From NCBI GenBank assembly GCA_003254925.1, contig QANZ01021267.1, forward strand, positions 57,775-121,774: 64,000 nt of DNA. The letters are read 5' to 3'. The DNA comes from Chamaecrista fasciculata. Taxonomy: Eukaryota; Streptophyta; Magnoliopsida; Fabales; Fabaceae. Under the pieces are notes generated by a model that was not told where the DNA came from, searched no databases, and saw only the letters and a program-made list of their open reading frames with translations. Position 1 is the first letter of the stretch; every line of letters starts with the position of its first letter. The translations under genes and the position numbers were made by a program. Shown piece after piece: positions 10,830-22,003 of this stretch.

Positions 10830-11322
10830 GAGGTGAGTGAGAACAACAAAGACGAGGAAAAGCCAAGCCTGGAAGTAGCGAGATCAAATTGGAAAAGATT
10901 GTCCTCCAATCACAATTGAAGTCCTTGGATCCAAACCCAAGACACAAGGCTTCATCGCTCGCCCTGAACCATCGAGTTGGCTATGAATATCTTCCAAATC
11001 GCACCTTTGTTTAACACCAGATCTATGTTAGGCACTCCTGGTCCCACCCTGGTGCTTCCCAGGCTCGATGAATTGAAACAGAGCTCACAGGGTGCCACAG
11101 AAACCACTCTCAGAAGTGAGGAGTGAATGTGAGTGACTTGGAAACATCTATTCCTGGGCGGAACACACAAGGGCAGTCCACCCAGAGAGCAGGGCCTCCT
11201 AGATCTACAGTTAGCTTGAGATGGAAGAAAGGATTGATTTGGTTGAGACGTGTGATGATGTATTGGCTAGTGTTATGGTACTTGGACACTGCAGAGTTTT
11301 CGTAGAACAATATTCCAACCAT
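10830..11322 (-). pseudogene. Broken basic-7S-globulin/EDGP-like aspartic protease
   Basis: The minus strand carries, in order, pieces typical of the plant TAXI/EDGP/basic 7S globulin branch of the pepsin-like family: YIITRLNQINPFFHLKLTVD with LGG and LWVDC (N-terminal active-site region), then VSVAPCELCFNSSSLGSTRV, GPGVPNIDLVL and IWKIFIANSMVQ, then DPRTSIVIGG and FDLATSRLGFSSSLL near the C terminus. The pieces lie in different frames with large internal deletions, so only a few hundred of the expected roughly 1.3 kb remain. It has no intact reading frame. Known members are secreted, often inactive proteases or inhibitors. This copy is almost certainly non-functional. It lies just downstream of the dihydroxy-acid dehydratase gene on the same strand. 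The identification rests on recalled family motifs; a protein search would settle it. Confidence 0.72.
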
Positions 11323-11349
11323 AAATGTGTCGGATAACTTATCTAAAAT

Positions 11350-11650
11350 TGAATGTCTTTTATTATTTCATTTCAACAGATTAATGACCCTCGCACAAGA
11401 GAATGTACAGGTATATTTAGGACAAAAACCTTTTACTATATTATGATAAAGGTTGAAAGGTACACACAGGAAAGAAGCGTTTAAAAAATTGAAGTCCATA
11501 ATATTTATTCGATAAAGTCTAAGAGATACATCCAAATACATAGATGCACAATTATACATCTTCTAAGCTGCAACAATTACAATGCACTAAAAAGCCGGTA
11601 AGGCATACAACCTGGTTTTGCTCTATAAGCCTTCAAAAAATGTGCCATCT
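11350..11650 (-). other. 3' UTR and downstream region of the DHAD gene
   Basis: Non-coding sequence follows the stop codon at 11651-11653. AATAAA poly(A) signals on the minus strand lie at 11504-11509, about 145 bases past the stop, and at 11358-11363. The actual cleavage site cannot be decided from sequence. Confidence 0.5.
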
Positions 11651-14600
11651 CTATTCATCTGTCACACATCCGCTTGATGCAGATTTCACGTTTTTGATAT
11701 ACTGGGAATAGAAAAGAAAAAATGATACAAGCTTAAAACACAGGACATGAAAAGATGTTCGATATATATATATATAGGGTTTCATTATCCACAAGGTGCT
11801 GGATTGTCTCTTTTCAAGAAATTAAATACAAAAAACTTAATTCAGATACACTTTTGGTCAGTATTTATTTTCATTTTTCTACTTCTGTTACCCTAGTCCT
11901 TCAAATTTTGAGAGTTCAAAGTAGGTTCGATCACATTCCTCTTAGGATGATTCAGAGTTACTGTAAAAAAAATTTATATTTGATGAAATTAACACAAACT
12001 AAGCTGTTAGCACATCGTCATTTCCATACCTTGTACACTGCAAAAATCGACACAATATAGGGGCAAATGAAAAATAGTAGGCCTTTCCTTTCAGGTTTCA
12101 TACCTTGTACAGTACTCCTTGGTTGGCCTTGAAGGCAGGGGCAGCCCATTTCTTCCTTCGTGCCTCCATCTCCTCATCTGTTACCGAAGCATCAATTCTC
12201 CTTTTCTGGACATCAATGGTGATTATGTCTCCATTTTGAATCAAGCCAATTGGACCACCTTCCTATAAAAATCAATTTAAGTTCTGTCAAGCAACACTAA
12301 AGACTTTCTACAAAAGAAATAGAATAGTTATAGGTACCATTTACACTGCACATCAGATGCATCAGATTTCTGAGTAAAAACTAAAAAATATTATTATAGC
12401 AACATTAAAATCATTAGAAATAAATAGTGATTTCACCTGTGCTTCAGGACATACATGGCCGACCACAAACCCATGTGAACCTCCTGAAAACCTACCGTCG
12501 GTCAATAGTGCAACATCCTGCAGTGTCCCAAGGCACAATGGTTAAGACCCATTTTCATGGTCGGTATGCAACTTATACCATGGCATTTGAGCTTTTAGGG
12601 GAAAAAAAGGAGCTAATGATTAAATCAGATTTATACATGCATTCCGCTAACATTACAAAAGCAAGGGAGGAAATATATATTCTGACAAACTAACAGTATG
12701 GAAATTTATATACATATAAGGGATTATGGGGAAGTTTAGGGGGAAAATGAAGGCTTATTTGTCCAGAACATAAATGTAGAGATTGTTGTGGTGAGGTCAA
12801 CATTCCACCCCGAAGCACCCCCAACCCCCAAAACCACTACCACATAAAGGAAAAACATAAAACTCTTAAAACCAATTCATAGCCAAAATGGGCAGCAAAC
12901 TATTATAGACAAAGCAAATAAACAAGGAAACACAAAAAGACCTTCCCAAGGCCTGCACCCATTATTGCACTTGTTGGTGTTAACATCTCAGGCATGCCAG
13001 GACCACCTTTAGGTCCCTCTCCTCTAATAACGACAACTTTACCCTGAAAAGATGATATATTACAAGGAAGAAATCAGATAAAATTTCCATTTTATATTTG
13101 TGGTTGCGTGCTTGTAAAGCTAAACCAATACTGCAACAGGGCAATGAAATTTACAAGCACCAGAATCAGAACAAGATATTACAATGCAGAAAAAAAAAAA
13201 AAAGAAGTATTGATATTTTCATGTTGACAAGGGAAAAAAAAGTAATGAGATCCATATTGAATAAACAAGCTAAAAATATAAAACTTTAACAAGGCAACAT
13301 TGTCTGATTCAGTATATGAAAGAAAATAATTTGGTAAATGATGAAAAGATATTACTTTATAACGCTTTCGGTACAAAACCCTCACCACAATATTAGGAGA
13401 TTGGAATATTTGAGCAGGTTAATATACTTAAAAAATTTAGGATGTCCCTCATATTTTGCCTTTGGGGTGTTACAGATGAATACACTTCCATTTTCCAATA
13501 ATGATATAATGGTTCTCATCATGCAAATCAATGGATCAGCCCATCAAAATAAAGAGAATTTAAAGGCTTCTTTACAGGATAGTTTGCGCAAGCTTTAAAT
13601 CACTGTTACCCAAGGGAGTGAAACGTGCTCACTGCTAACAACTGATTATAACATTACAGTAAGAAAGATGAAGACTGACTAATGGAGTGTCTCTTTCTCT
13701 AACTATATTTCTTGGCCCGTCAATTGTTTTGCAACAATAACCAAGACAACAGAAAATTACCTTGAAGCTTGAAGGATTCTCAGAAATGGCAGCAATCATT
13801 GACTCCTCTCCTTCGAAAACAAGAGCAGGACCTGTGATAATCCAATGATTAATGAACAGCCATATGGACAAAAATAATTAAGTAATAATTTAAAACTTCA
13901 AGATAAACAAAAGCAAGACCAAAATATCAAGAAAGTGCACCAGAAAAGTATAGCCCTTCTTTTCCAGTAATTTTAGCAACAGACCCCTCTGGAGCAAGAT
14001 TCCCATATAAAATTTGAATGTGCGCTGTTTTCTTGATAGGATTTTCTATTGGCCTGATAATGTCCTGAAATCATATATCAGACAAAGTTTGTAGCCTGTC
14101 AAGAGATCTGTTTACTGACAGTAAAACAATGGGAGACATTAAGATTGAACAGAAATTAAATCACACCTGCCCTTTGGACAAAGGAAGGAATGTTTCTGCA
14201 TTTTCAGCTAGGGTCTTCCCAGTGACTAGAGAAGAAGTACTTCCATGTTAATGGAATACGTAATGTTTAGAAAACAAACTTCCCAACTCACAAAAGGCTA
14301 GCAAACTTACCGGTCATACAGTCCCCATCTAAAAGTTCATGCTCAAGAAGGTAGCGAATAACCGCAGGTGTCCCTCCAACCTATAAAATCAGGAGTTTCA
14401 ACTTCCAGGAGAGATGAGTAATAATAATATGGGCATAGGAATGCCCAGGAAAGTGAGTAAAGGCAGACTAAATAATTCAACATAAACATAAATTGGTTAC
14501 CTTGTGAACATCTTCCATGACATATTTGCCACTAGGCTTAAGATCAGCAAGAAAGGGAACCTGATCACTAACCTTCTGAAAATCATCAAGAGTCAAATCA

Positions 14601-17145
14601 ATACCAACAGACCTACAGAAACAAAGATGTGAGATTTCCTAGAAGATTTATAAAGAGAACTTCTGAAACCAAACTTCATGCACCTTGCAATAGCAATTAA
14701 ATGTAATACAGCATTGGTAGATCCACCAAGTGCCATGACGATAACCATTGCATTACGTAATGATTTGCGAGTGATGATGTCTCGGGGCTTCAAGTCTATT
14801 TTCAATAATTCAAGAAGATATTTCCCTGCTAAACGACACTCATCCAACTTTAGAGGATCCTCAGCAGGTGTGGACGAGCTACAGAAACAGCAGACAAAGT
14901 TAAGAACCTTTTTCCTAAAAGCCATCTACGTGAACGTGCATACATATGCTTACCTGTAGGGAAGAGACATTCCCATAGCTTCAATAGCAGAAGCCATGGT
15001 ATTCGCTGTGTACATTCCACCACAAGCCCCAGCACCAGGGCATGAGTTGAGGATTACATTTTGCCTCTGCTCATCACTAATAGAACCACTGACATATTCT
15101 CCATAACACTACAGACAAACCAAATATCAATAAAGTAAGAATTTACCAAGAGCTGCAGTACATAAATAGTCAATATCCAACTTACTATATATAGTCAAAA
15201 TATAAATTAATAGTATATACTACATTTTCTTCTAAAATTAACCAAATTTAGTCTTTATGACGACGAGAGTGAAAAAAAAATAGAATATGGTCCATCACAA
15301 TCAATTAGAATCTCTTACCACATTTTCAGAAAAATAAAATAAAAAGTTTCTGAAAAACTTATATACATTTTCTTCCCTATTTTGTTTATTATTATCCTCT
15401 CTTATGTACCTCCCTAATTTCAAAAGCAATGAGTTAATTACCTGAAAGGCAGATACTATGTCATACGTATTACCCTGAAAATGACCAGGCTGCAAAAGAA
15501 ACAATAAATGATAAAAAATTATAACCACATTCCAAAGAATCTTTTTATAATTTCCATAACTGACAGTTACAGCATACTAGTAACATGATGGAACATACAA
15601 CTTCCAATAATTTGAAATTAACTGTGGGCAGAATGAAGAATATGTTATAACTGTAACTCCATTTGAGGCACCTAGATTTTATCATTATAAGGGTTTTACC
15701 TATGCAATAAAATGCTACAAAATCCCCAGAAAATATTGACAACGATCCACCATTTGCATCATTGAATGACCAACTTCAACCGAATGAGAAAAATGCATAA
15801 AAGAACTCTACAAAGTTTCTGATGTTATGAAGGACCAACAATTTGAAAGATATCATGATTAATATAGATCTTATCAGCTATACATTTATCAGGTGACAAT
15901 GATACAAAAGAAAAACATGTATAGTTATCCTTAAAGAGCTCCTTTTTTTTTCATGTCATTTCTAGCTGGTATAAACTGTGTCATATATCTTGACATTGAT
16001 GACTACAACTTTCAGGTTGTATAATGAATAGATACTAAACAGAAAATAAGCATGAGATTGACCTAGCTTCACTAAACTTTTAATAATTCTAGATTGATGA
16101 CACTGTCAGCAGCTAAAACCACATAGCCTACCTTAATAGTGCCACCATAAATCATTATACTTGGTCGGTTGAGCCGGCCCATTGCCATAATTGTACCTGG
16201 CATCTGTAAATTAACAACACGCAGTCAATTGCAAGAAAGAAACTATGACACAGCATAGCTAAATTTCCCCAACATATACAGAAATTTCAGTAAAAGTGGG
16301 AAAAGTAGAAACAGCTTTAAGAGTAACAATAACAAATTATAGAGACAAATCCATTATCATCTATCAGCAGCTTTACACAATGGGATTGATAAATTTAAAG
16401 GATTTCACAAATATACTTTCCTAACAAGCTACTGCAGATTATGAACTTAATGGAATTCAAGGATTACAACTATCAGTTACTCCCTGTAAGAGAATTAGAA
16501 ACAAGATAATCAACACTAGCAATCCTACCAAAAATATTAAACATTTCAAATTCAAGATATATTAACTATGCCAAATTATGACAGAAAATATCTTACATTT
16601 TTGTCACAACCGGGGATGGAGATGTTCCCATCATACCACTGTGCACTCATGACAGTCTCAATACTATCTGCAATGAGGTCTCTAGACTGCAAGCTATAGC
16701 ACATACCTCTTGTTCCCATAGAGATAGCATCACTGACCCCAATTGTGTTGAACCTGAATCCAACCATGCCAGCCTCTGTGACTCCTTCCTTAACTGCCTC
16801 AGAGAGCTTCAAAAGGTGCATGTTGCAGGTGTTGCCCTCATACCAAACTGATGATATTCCAATTTGAGGCTTACTCAAGTCGTCTTCTGAAAGACCCACT
16901 CCATGGAGCACTGCCTGCGATGCACCTTGTGACTTAGGCTCTGTTATGCGGGAGCTGTACTTGTTGAGTTTAGAGGTTGGTGTTGATTTTGGAGGAGAGT
17001 CGACAGGTATAGATGGTGATTGCACAGACTCTGCTCGGATTGATAAGGAGCATGGGCGAGAAGATTGAGATCTATGAGGAGGTGTTAGGGGCTTCGAGGT
17101 AATCAAGGTTGAGCGAGAAACGGATGTGAAGAAAGCGGATTGCAT
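11651..17145 (-). CDS. DHAD: Dihydroxy-acid dehydratase, plastid precursor (14 coding exons, 615 aa)
   Basis: It converts 2,3-dihydroxy-3-methylbutanoate and its valerate homologue to 2-oxo acids, the third shared step of valine, leucine and isoleucine synthesis in plastids. Coding exons, 5' to 3': 17145-16597, 16203-16132, 15489-15442, 15108-14954, 14878-14684, 14612-14501, 14380-14311, 14225-14167, 14064-13941, 13831-13761, 13043-12942, 12517-12437, 12262-12104, 11701-11651. All junctions are GT-AG and in phase, giving 1848 bases. The first ~40 residues are Ser/Thr/Arg-rich with few acids, as in a transit peptide. Three cysteines at the spacing expected for the Fe-S cluster ligands are C107 (NTCN), C180 (GCDKN) and C252 (GACGG). 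Both IlvD/Edd signatures are present: CDKNMPG across exons 1-2 and [11 protein letters not shown] in exon 12. No lesion is seen and the length is normal for the plant enzyme. Confidence 0.96.
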
Positions 17146-17168
17146 CGTGAGTGGAAGTAAAGCAAGAA

Positions 17169-17283
17169 CTGAAAAAAAGGGAAGGTGAAAATGATTAAAG
17201 CGATAAAATCATGTAAGAACTTGTGGGCTCCTCATAATCCCTCAAAAACAAGAATGGCGACTAACAAAGAAAGAAAGGCTTAC
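17169..17283 (-). other. Predicted 5'-UTR intron of the DHAD gene
   Basis: On the minus strand a GCAGAGAG|GTAAGCC donor ends a GC-richer leader exon (17284 to about 17370), and a CTTTTTTTCAG acceptor lies at 17169, 23 bases before the ATG. A short leader intron is plausible, but no transcript data support it here. Confidence 0.6.
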
Positions 17284-17421
17284 CTCTCTGCTTGTTCTTG
17301 CGACGGCAATGGTATCAGCAGTGACACTCAGGCTGGCGGCGAAAGGAGCAAGAGACGATGACGACCTAAAGAGGGAAGAGATTATAATTTGTGAGTTTTG
17401 AATTTCACCACGTTTAATAAT

Positions 17422-17988
17422 AGAGGAAACCTACTATTTGGTCCCTAATTTTTTGAAGTTTCAACTATTTGGTCCCTGAATATTTTTGAAATAGACTATT
17501 TAGTCCCTCATTTATCAGAATTGTCAACTATGTAGTCCCTCATTTATCATAATTGTCAACTATTTAGTCTCTTTTTTATCATAATTGTCAACTATCAGAC
17601 GTTAAATGCTTACATTACACCGTTACATGCCACTTTGACATCTTAATCATCCAAATCAACTGAACCAGACCAACAAAAACAATTAAACTGGCCTAAGATT
17701 GAGTTAGACTCAAATATTTGTATTACACACGAAGCTTCCATAAGGTATAAATTTTTGAATTATTCCAAAATCTCAAACCCTAGGTGCATCCTGAATAATT
17801 AAATATGTGGCATTTAACGTATTACATGTGCACTTAACGGTCAGGTCATCAATGTTAGTAACGAAGATAGGCTACAGGGACTAGTTGACATTTCTAATTT
17901 TTGAAGGACCAAATAGTTTATTTCAAAAATGCAGGGACCAAATAGTTGAAACTGTAAAAAAGAAGGGACCAAATAGTAAGTTTCCTCT
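17422..17988. mobile_element. MITE with long terminal inverted repeats, upstream of DHAD
   Basis: The left end (AGAGGAAACCTACTATTTGG, followed by TCCCT and two more TATTTGGTCCCT-like blocks) is inverted at the right end (17905-17988) over about 80 bp. The interior has more TTTAGTCCCTCATTTATCA repeats and no coding frame. Flanks are A/T-rich and I could not find a convincing target duplication. It starts about 50 bp beyond the likely transcription start of DHAD, so it lies within the promoter region. Confidence 0.75.
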
Positions 17989-18201
17989 AAAAAAAATAAT
18001 AAGAAGTTCACGGATTGGATATGCTAAGTGATGCTAACTGAAAAAAGTGACAGCCCACAGGCCCCGGGTGCATTAGATTTGTCTCATTAGCTCGCAGTTA
18101 TCACAAACAATGTGCATAATATATATATATATATCAAGGTAGATTATAATCAGATAAGAACCAAAATTTGCATTGAGTTAATGGTATTTTGGGGTTCTAC
18201 T

Positions 18202-18447
18202 TCAATGTGATGGGTTTAGGACCAGAAAAATGGATGGGTGTTTCAAGAGGCTAAAATGACGAGAAACGAGGGAGAAAACGTCACCTAAAGAAGATGAGGA
18301 GGAGGAGGAGCCGGCGTACGGCAGTGCAGGGTGGTCGCCGATGGATTCTGTGGCGGTGGAGAGAAGGTGGATGGCGTCGGCGGCGTCGGAGAAGAAGAAA
18401 ACAAGTGAGACGCTACAATGAACAAGTGAAGGAGGCCTGTGCTGCAT
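18202..18447 (-). CDS. Unidentified possible first exon or small ORF
   Basis: A frame of 81 codons on the minus strand in a locally GC-rich patch that contrasts with its AT-rich flanks. It encodes an alternative start at MQHRPPS followed by a region with DAADAIHLLSTATESIGDHP and a run of seven serines, then a G|GTGACG sequence that could be a splice donor near 18283. It could be the 5' exon of a host gene whose remainder has been lost or lies elsewhere, or a chance frame. I do not recognise the product and no downstream exon could be joined. The apparent TE-rich flank to its left argues against a working gene. Confidence 0.2.
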   Translation of the reverse strand: MQHRPPSLVHCSVSLVFFFSDAADAIHLLSTATESIGDHPALPYAGSSSSSSSLGDVFSLVSRHFSLLKHPSIFLVLNPSH

Positions 18448-18540
18448 ATAGGGCTAGTGTGGGGTTATTTTTGGATTTCTTAAAGTTAGGGGGTGGAAAG
18501 GGAGTTTTGGCGTAGGAGGCTATAGGCTAAAATTGCTGAT

Positions 18541-19885
18541 TTTCCCCATAAAGCAAAGTTCTTACAGAACAGTCCATAAAAATATGAAATTTTAGAAAAG
18601 AGTTTTTTGACAAAAATTATATTGTTGAATTTTTTTTAAAGAGCAAGTTTCAAACAATGTTATTAATATCGGACCTGAGAGTGGCTCAGACAGACCTTCG
18701 GATCAAGGGTTGATTGTTACAATCGGTTGGACTGACAGTCCAACCGGATGACGTCATAAATATATAAATAAAATAAATATTAATTATTTTAAATATAAAT
18801 ATTCCATAATTGATAAAATATAATTGATAAACTAGAAAAGGGGCAGGCTTACCTAGTTCACAAGTATGGGTTGCAAGAGCAAGCTTGAATGTCCAAGTAC
18901 CTACAAGAGCTTCACAGGGGGCCCTGCAAAGAATACTCCGACGCTCAAGTTAGAATTTGAGAGATATGAGAGCAAGAGAATTGTGGTGAGTAAGAAGTAG
19001 CTAACATTTGTTTGCTGGGTTAAATTCTATTTATAGAGCAGGGTGAAAGTGGTGGCCAACGCGCGGGGCGCACCACGTAGTTGGACACGATCTCCACCAG
19101 CGAGAGTGGTAGAGACCGAGATTCGCGGAGCGAGGCAATCGTGGGTGATTGCATTACGTGTTACCGAGCGGGCGCCAGCGAACTAGAGAACGTGGGTATG
19201 ACCAAGTCCGTGGCCCACTATCTCCATCAGCGAGGATGGAGACCGAGATTTGCGGAGCAAGGCAATTGTGGGTGATTGCATGTCAATCTGGGGGCGAGTG
19301 CCTTAATCCTGGATGGATCACGGCCGCCCCTAAATGCGCGGAGGGGCATTTGATCGGTTCAAGTGCGCCCTGAAGAGTTTGGAAAGGAGAAGAGGCCTGG
19401 AGTGAAGGCCTATTAGGCGTACACCCAAATAGTGATGTATCACAAGTCCCTCCTTAAAGAAGTCTACGACCGCGTTCGAAGTACAAATCGTATAAGGCGT
19501 GCGGAGTGCTGGGCCTGGAGTGTGTGATGGGACCAATGCCTCAGTCATGCAGGAGTTTCAGGCGTACGCCCAAAGTATACAGGAGTACTCTTGCCTCCCG
19601 CGCAAAAGAAACAATGGTTGAATGGCGGGCGAGCCATGGGTACACAGGGAAAGTCAATGGCCTCTGTGGCGGGCAACCTTGTGGTAGGTAGCGTTGTTTT
19701 GTCATAGACACGTGTCACATGGCGAAGGGCCAAAATTTTGAAAAGTCAAGAAACTCTTCAGTTTCCTCATTTGCAGCGCAGAGATGGGTATTTAAGGGCA
19801 AACTGAAACATCTCTTGCACATTAGCATCTTCATACCATCGAGTAAAGAGCACTGGAGAGAGAAAAACGAAACCGACGAAGAAAC
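18541..19885. other. Unclassified retroelement-like remnant, GC-rich
   Basis: The region 18841-19885 is much more GC-rich than its surroundings. It holds the block GCCCTGCAAAGAATACTCCG followed by ACGCTCAAGT, which is common in plant LTR sequences, a TATTTATAG box (19029) and a second TATTTAAG box (19790). No intact gene is present. Its right end is cut by the LTR starting at 19886. Confidence 0.4.
19085..19290. repeat. Imperfect direct repeat, period ~128 bp
   Basis: The block CCA(C/T)CAGCGAG...GAGACCGAGATT(C/T)GCGGAGC...GTGGGTGATTGCAT occurs at about 19092-19161 and again at about 19222-19281. Confidence 0.75.
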
Positions 19886-22003
19886 TGTTGGAGATTGTGC
19901 CCTAGGGCCAATCATTTTATGTATATATTTTGAACATATGGTTGATTAATTTATAGTTGATAAATTATGTTGTTATCATATTATTAGCATGTTTACTATG
20001 ATAGCGTCCTTGATTAATTATAAGATAATTAATCTAAATTTGTCCCTGGTCGCTCATTCAAGTGGGAACTTGAAATGAACTAAGACCAGCATGACCTCGG
20101 TGTATAGAGATACATGCACTAGATGCTTTACTAGAGTCATGGTGCAATTATGTAAAGGGTTACAAGTTGCTGGACCGACCCGGAGAGTCCTGCATGGGTT
20201 TAGTCATTAGCTAGCCTCTCCTGTACACCTGTCACGATGCCTTAGACCTGAGGTCTTGACTATTCTGGCATTGTAGTTGTTGAACTTTGGCCTAGTCCAA
20301 CGTTGCCCATAGCAGGGTAGCCATACAGGCTAGGTACGGGTTTGGTTGATTACAGTGCTAAGGAATGTGGTTGACCAAGATGGAATTTTGTCCCTCATAG
20401 AGATGAGAGATATCTAACTGGCGCCCTCGATGAGTCTGTCCAAGGAAAGAGTGGCCACTCAAGAAAATGGGTCTAACTCAGGAAATCGAGAAAGTTGGGG
20501 TTTGGACTAAGGATGACTTTCACGTGCCTTATCCAGAACCAAGATATCGTGTGACAATAGGGTCAGTGACAAGATGGTACTAAGGTTAAATTGGTTTTGA
20601 TAAAACGATAACTCACGTGTTTTGGGTAGTCGTGATGGCTTGCTAGAGTCCGCTCTCGACTTGTGAGTCATGGAGATGACTTGCTGCCAACTTCACGTGA
20701 GGCCTGCTGGGTCACACATGAGCAGGATCTAGACACCGCTTAAAGGGACACGAATTAGGGTTAATTCGTGAGTCACTCCGGTGACACGATTTAAGACATA
20801 GCTGAATGTCTGGGACATGAAGTCTTGTCTTAAATAAAATCTACGATTGAGATATTTAAATTTGTGGGACAAGTTTAAATATATTAATTGTTAAATAGTT
20901 AATGGATTAATCTATTTACAATTATAATATTAGGGAATAATAAATTAGATAAGGTTCCTAAAAGTTAGGAGATTATTGATTTACTGAATTCACTAATATT
21001 AAGAGAATTAGGGTTGAGGGTGGCGCCTCATACATAGGCATTTTAATTAATGAAAATGTTTTGTTAATTAAAGTCATGAATTTGAATTCAAGATTTGATC
21101 TTGATTTCAAGATTCAAAATTTGAATTAAAGATATCAGAGTAATATTTTAATTCAATATTGTTGGAAGATAATAAGTTGGTTATAACTTCTTAAGAGTTA
21201 GGATTGTTATTTTGATTTATTAAATTCCAAGAAAATAAGAGGGGAGATGGCGCATGGCATTGTGGGTCCAAGGAAGATTTGATCTTCCATTTTGATTCTC
21301 AAAGATTGCATTTTGAATTCAAATTAAGATATTAAAGTAATATTTTAATTAAGAATCCAAGTCCTAAAATTGTGATATTATTGTAATCTCATAATTTTAT
21401 AATTTGATAATCCACTAATTTAGGGAATCTCTAATTATAATTATCAAACTTCCCAAACTCTATAAAAGAGGAGGCCAAGTCGACTTTGGCATGCTAGTTC
21501 ACACAAGAGGAGAAAATTCGATTTTCACCTATTTTGTGAGACAAAATTCGTAACCCTAATCCTAGAGAGAGAAAGTCGAACTTCTCTAAGAGAGAGAGAG
21601 AATTCGACTTGTTCCAAAATCTAGGGTTTTGAGAGAGAAAACAAGAAGGGGTTCTTGGTTTTCTTGTGCCACCTAGAGTCTTGGTTCAAGAATTGTTCTT
21701 GATCACCAAGAACCGTAGATTGGAGTCCCGAGTTCTTTTGGAGAAAAGAACTAAAGGCTAGCACCTTGGTGTCAGCAAACTGTTCGTGTGGATTACCGGC
21801 AGAGGAAGGACGCTTGGAGTGGACTTCTCGGAATCGCACCATTCAACCGGACCGATTGAAATACTTGAGGTATACTTCTTCCTTTACCGGTTTAAATTCA
21901 ACTAGCGGATCCTGTAGGAAATCACAAGCTTAGCGCCATTTAATGTTTTATTTTTAATTATTTTTGCTTCCGCTGCGCGCTCATGGCCTGTGATTTCCCA
22001 ACA
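19886..22003 (+). mobile_element. Full-length copia-family LTR (copy B), 2118 bp
   Basis: It runs from TGTTGGAGATTGTGCCC to ATTTCCCAACA, the same termini as the other LTRs here. A TATA-like box (CTCTATAAAAGAGG, about 21458) precedes a purine-rich leader with AGAGAGAGAAAGTCGA repeats. It is not followed by a primer-binding site. Instead it is joined at 22004 to the leader of an oppositely oriented copy. The 5-bp flanks (GAAAC and ATTAA) do not match, so this is not a clean solo LTR. Confidence 0.9.

Noticed and set aside
12061-12103. Ending the DHAD protein at the TGA just after exon 13 (VLYKV stop)
   Set aside because: AAG|GTATGA is a splice donor; exon 14 at 11701-11651 restores the family C terminus YIKNV...CVTDE.
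19886-22003. Calling copy B a solo LTR
   Set aside because: The flanking pentamers GAAAC and ATTAA do not match, and the right flank is reverse-oriented leader of the same family.
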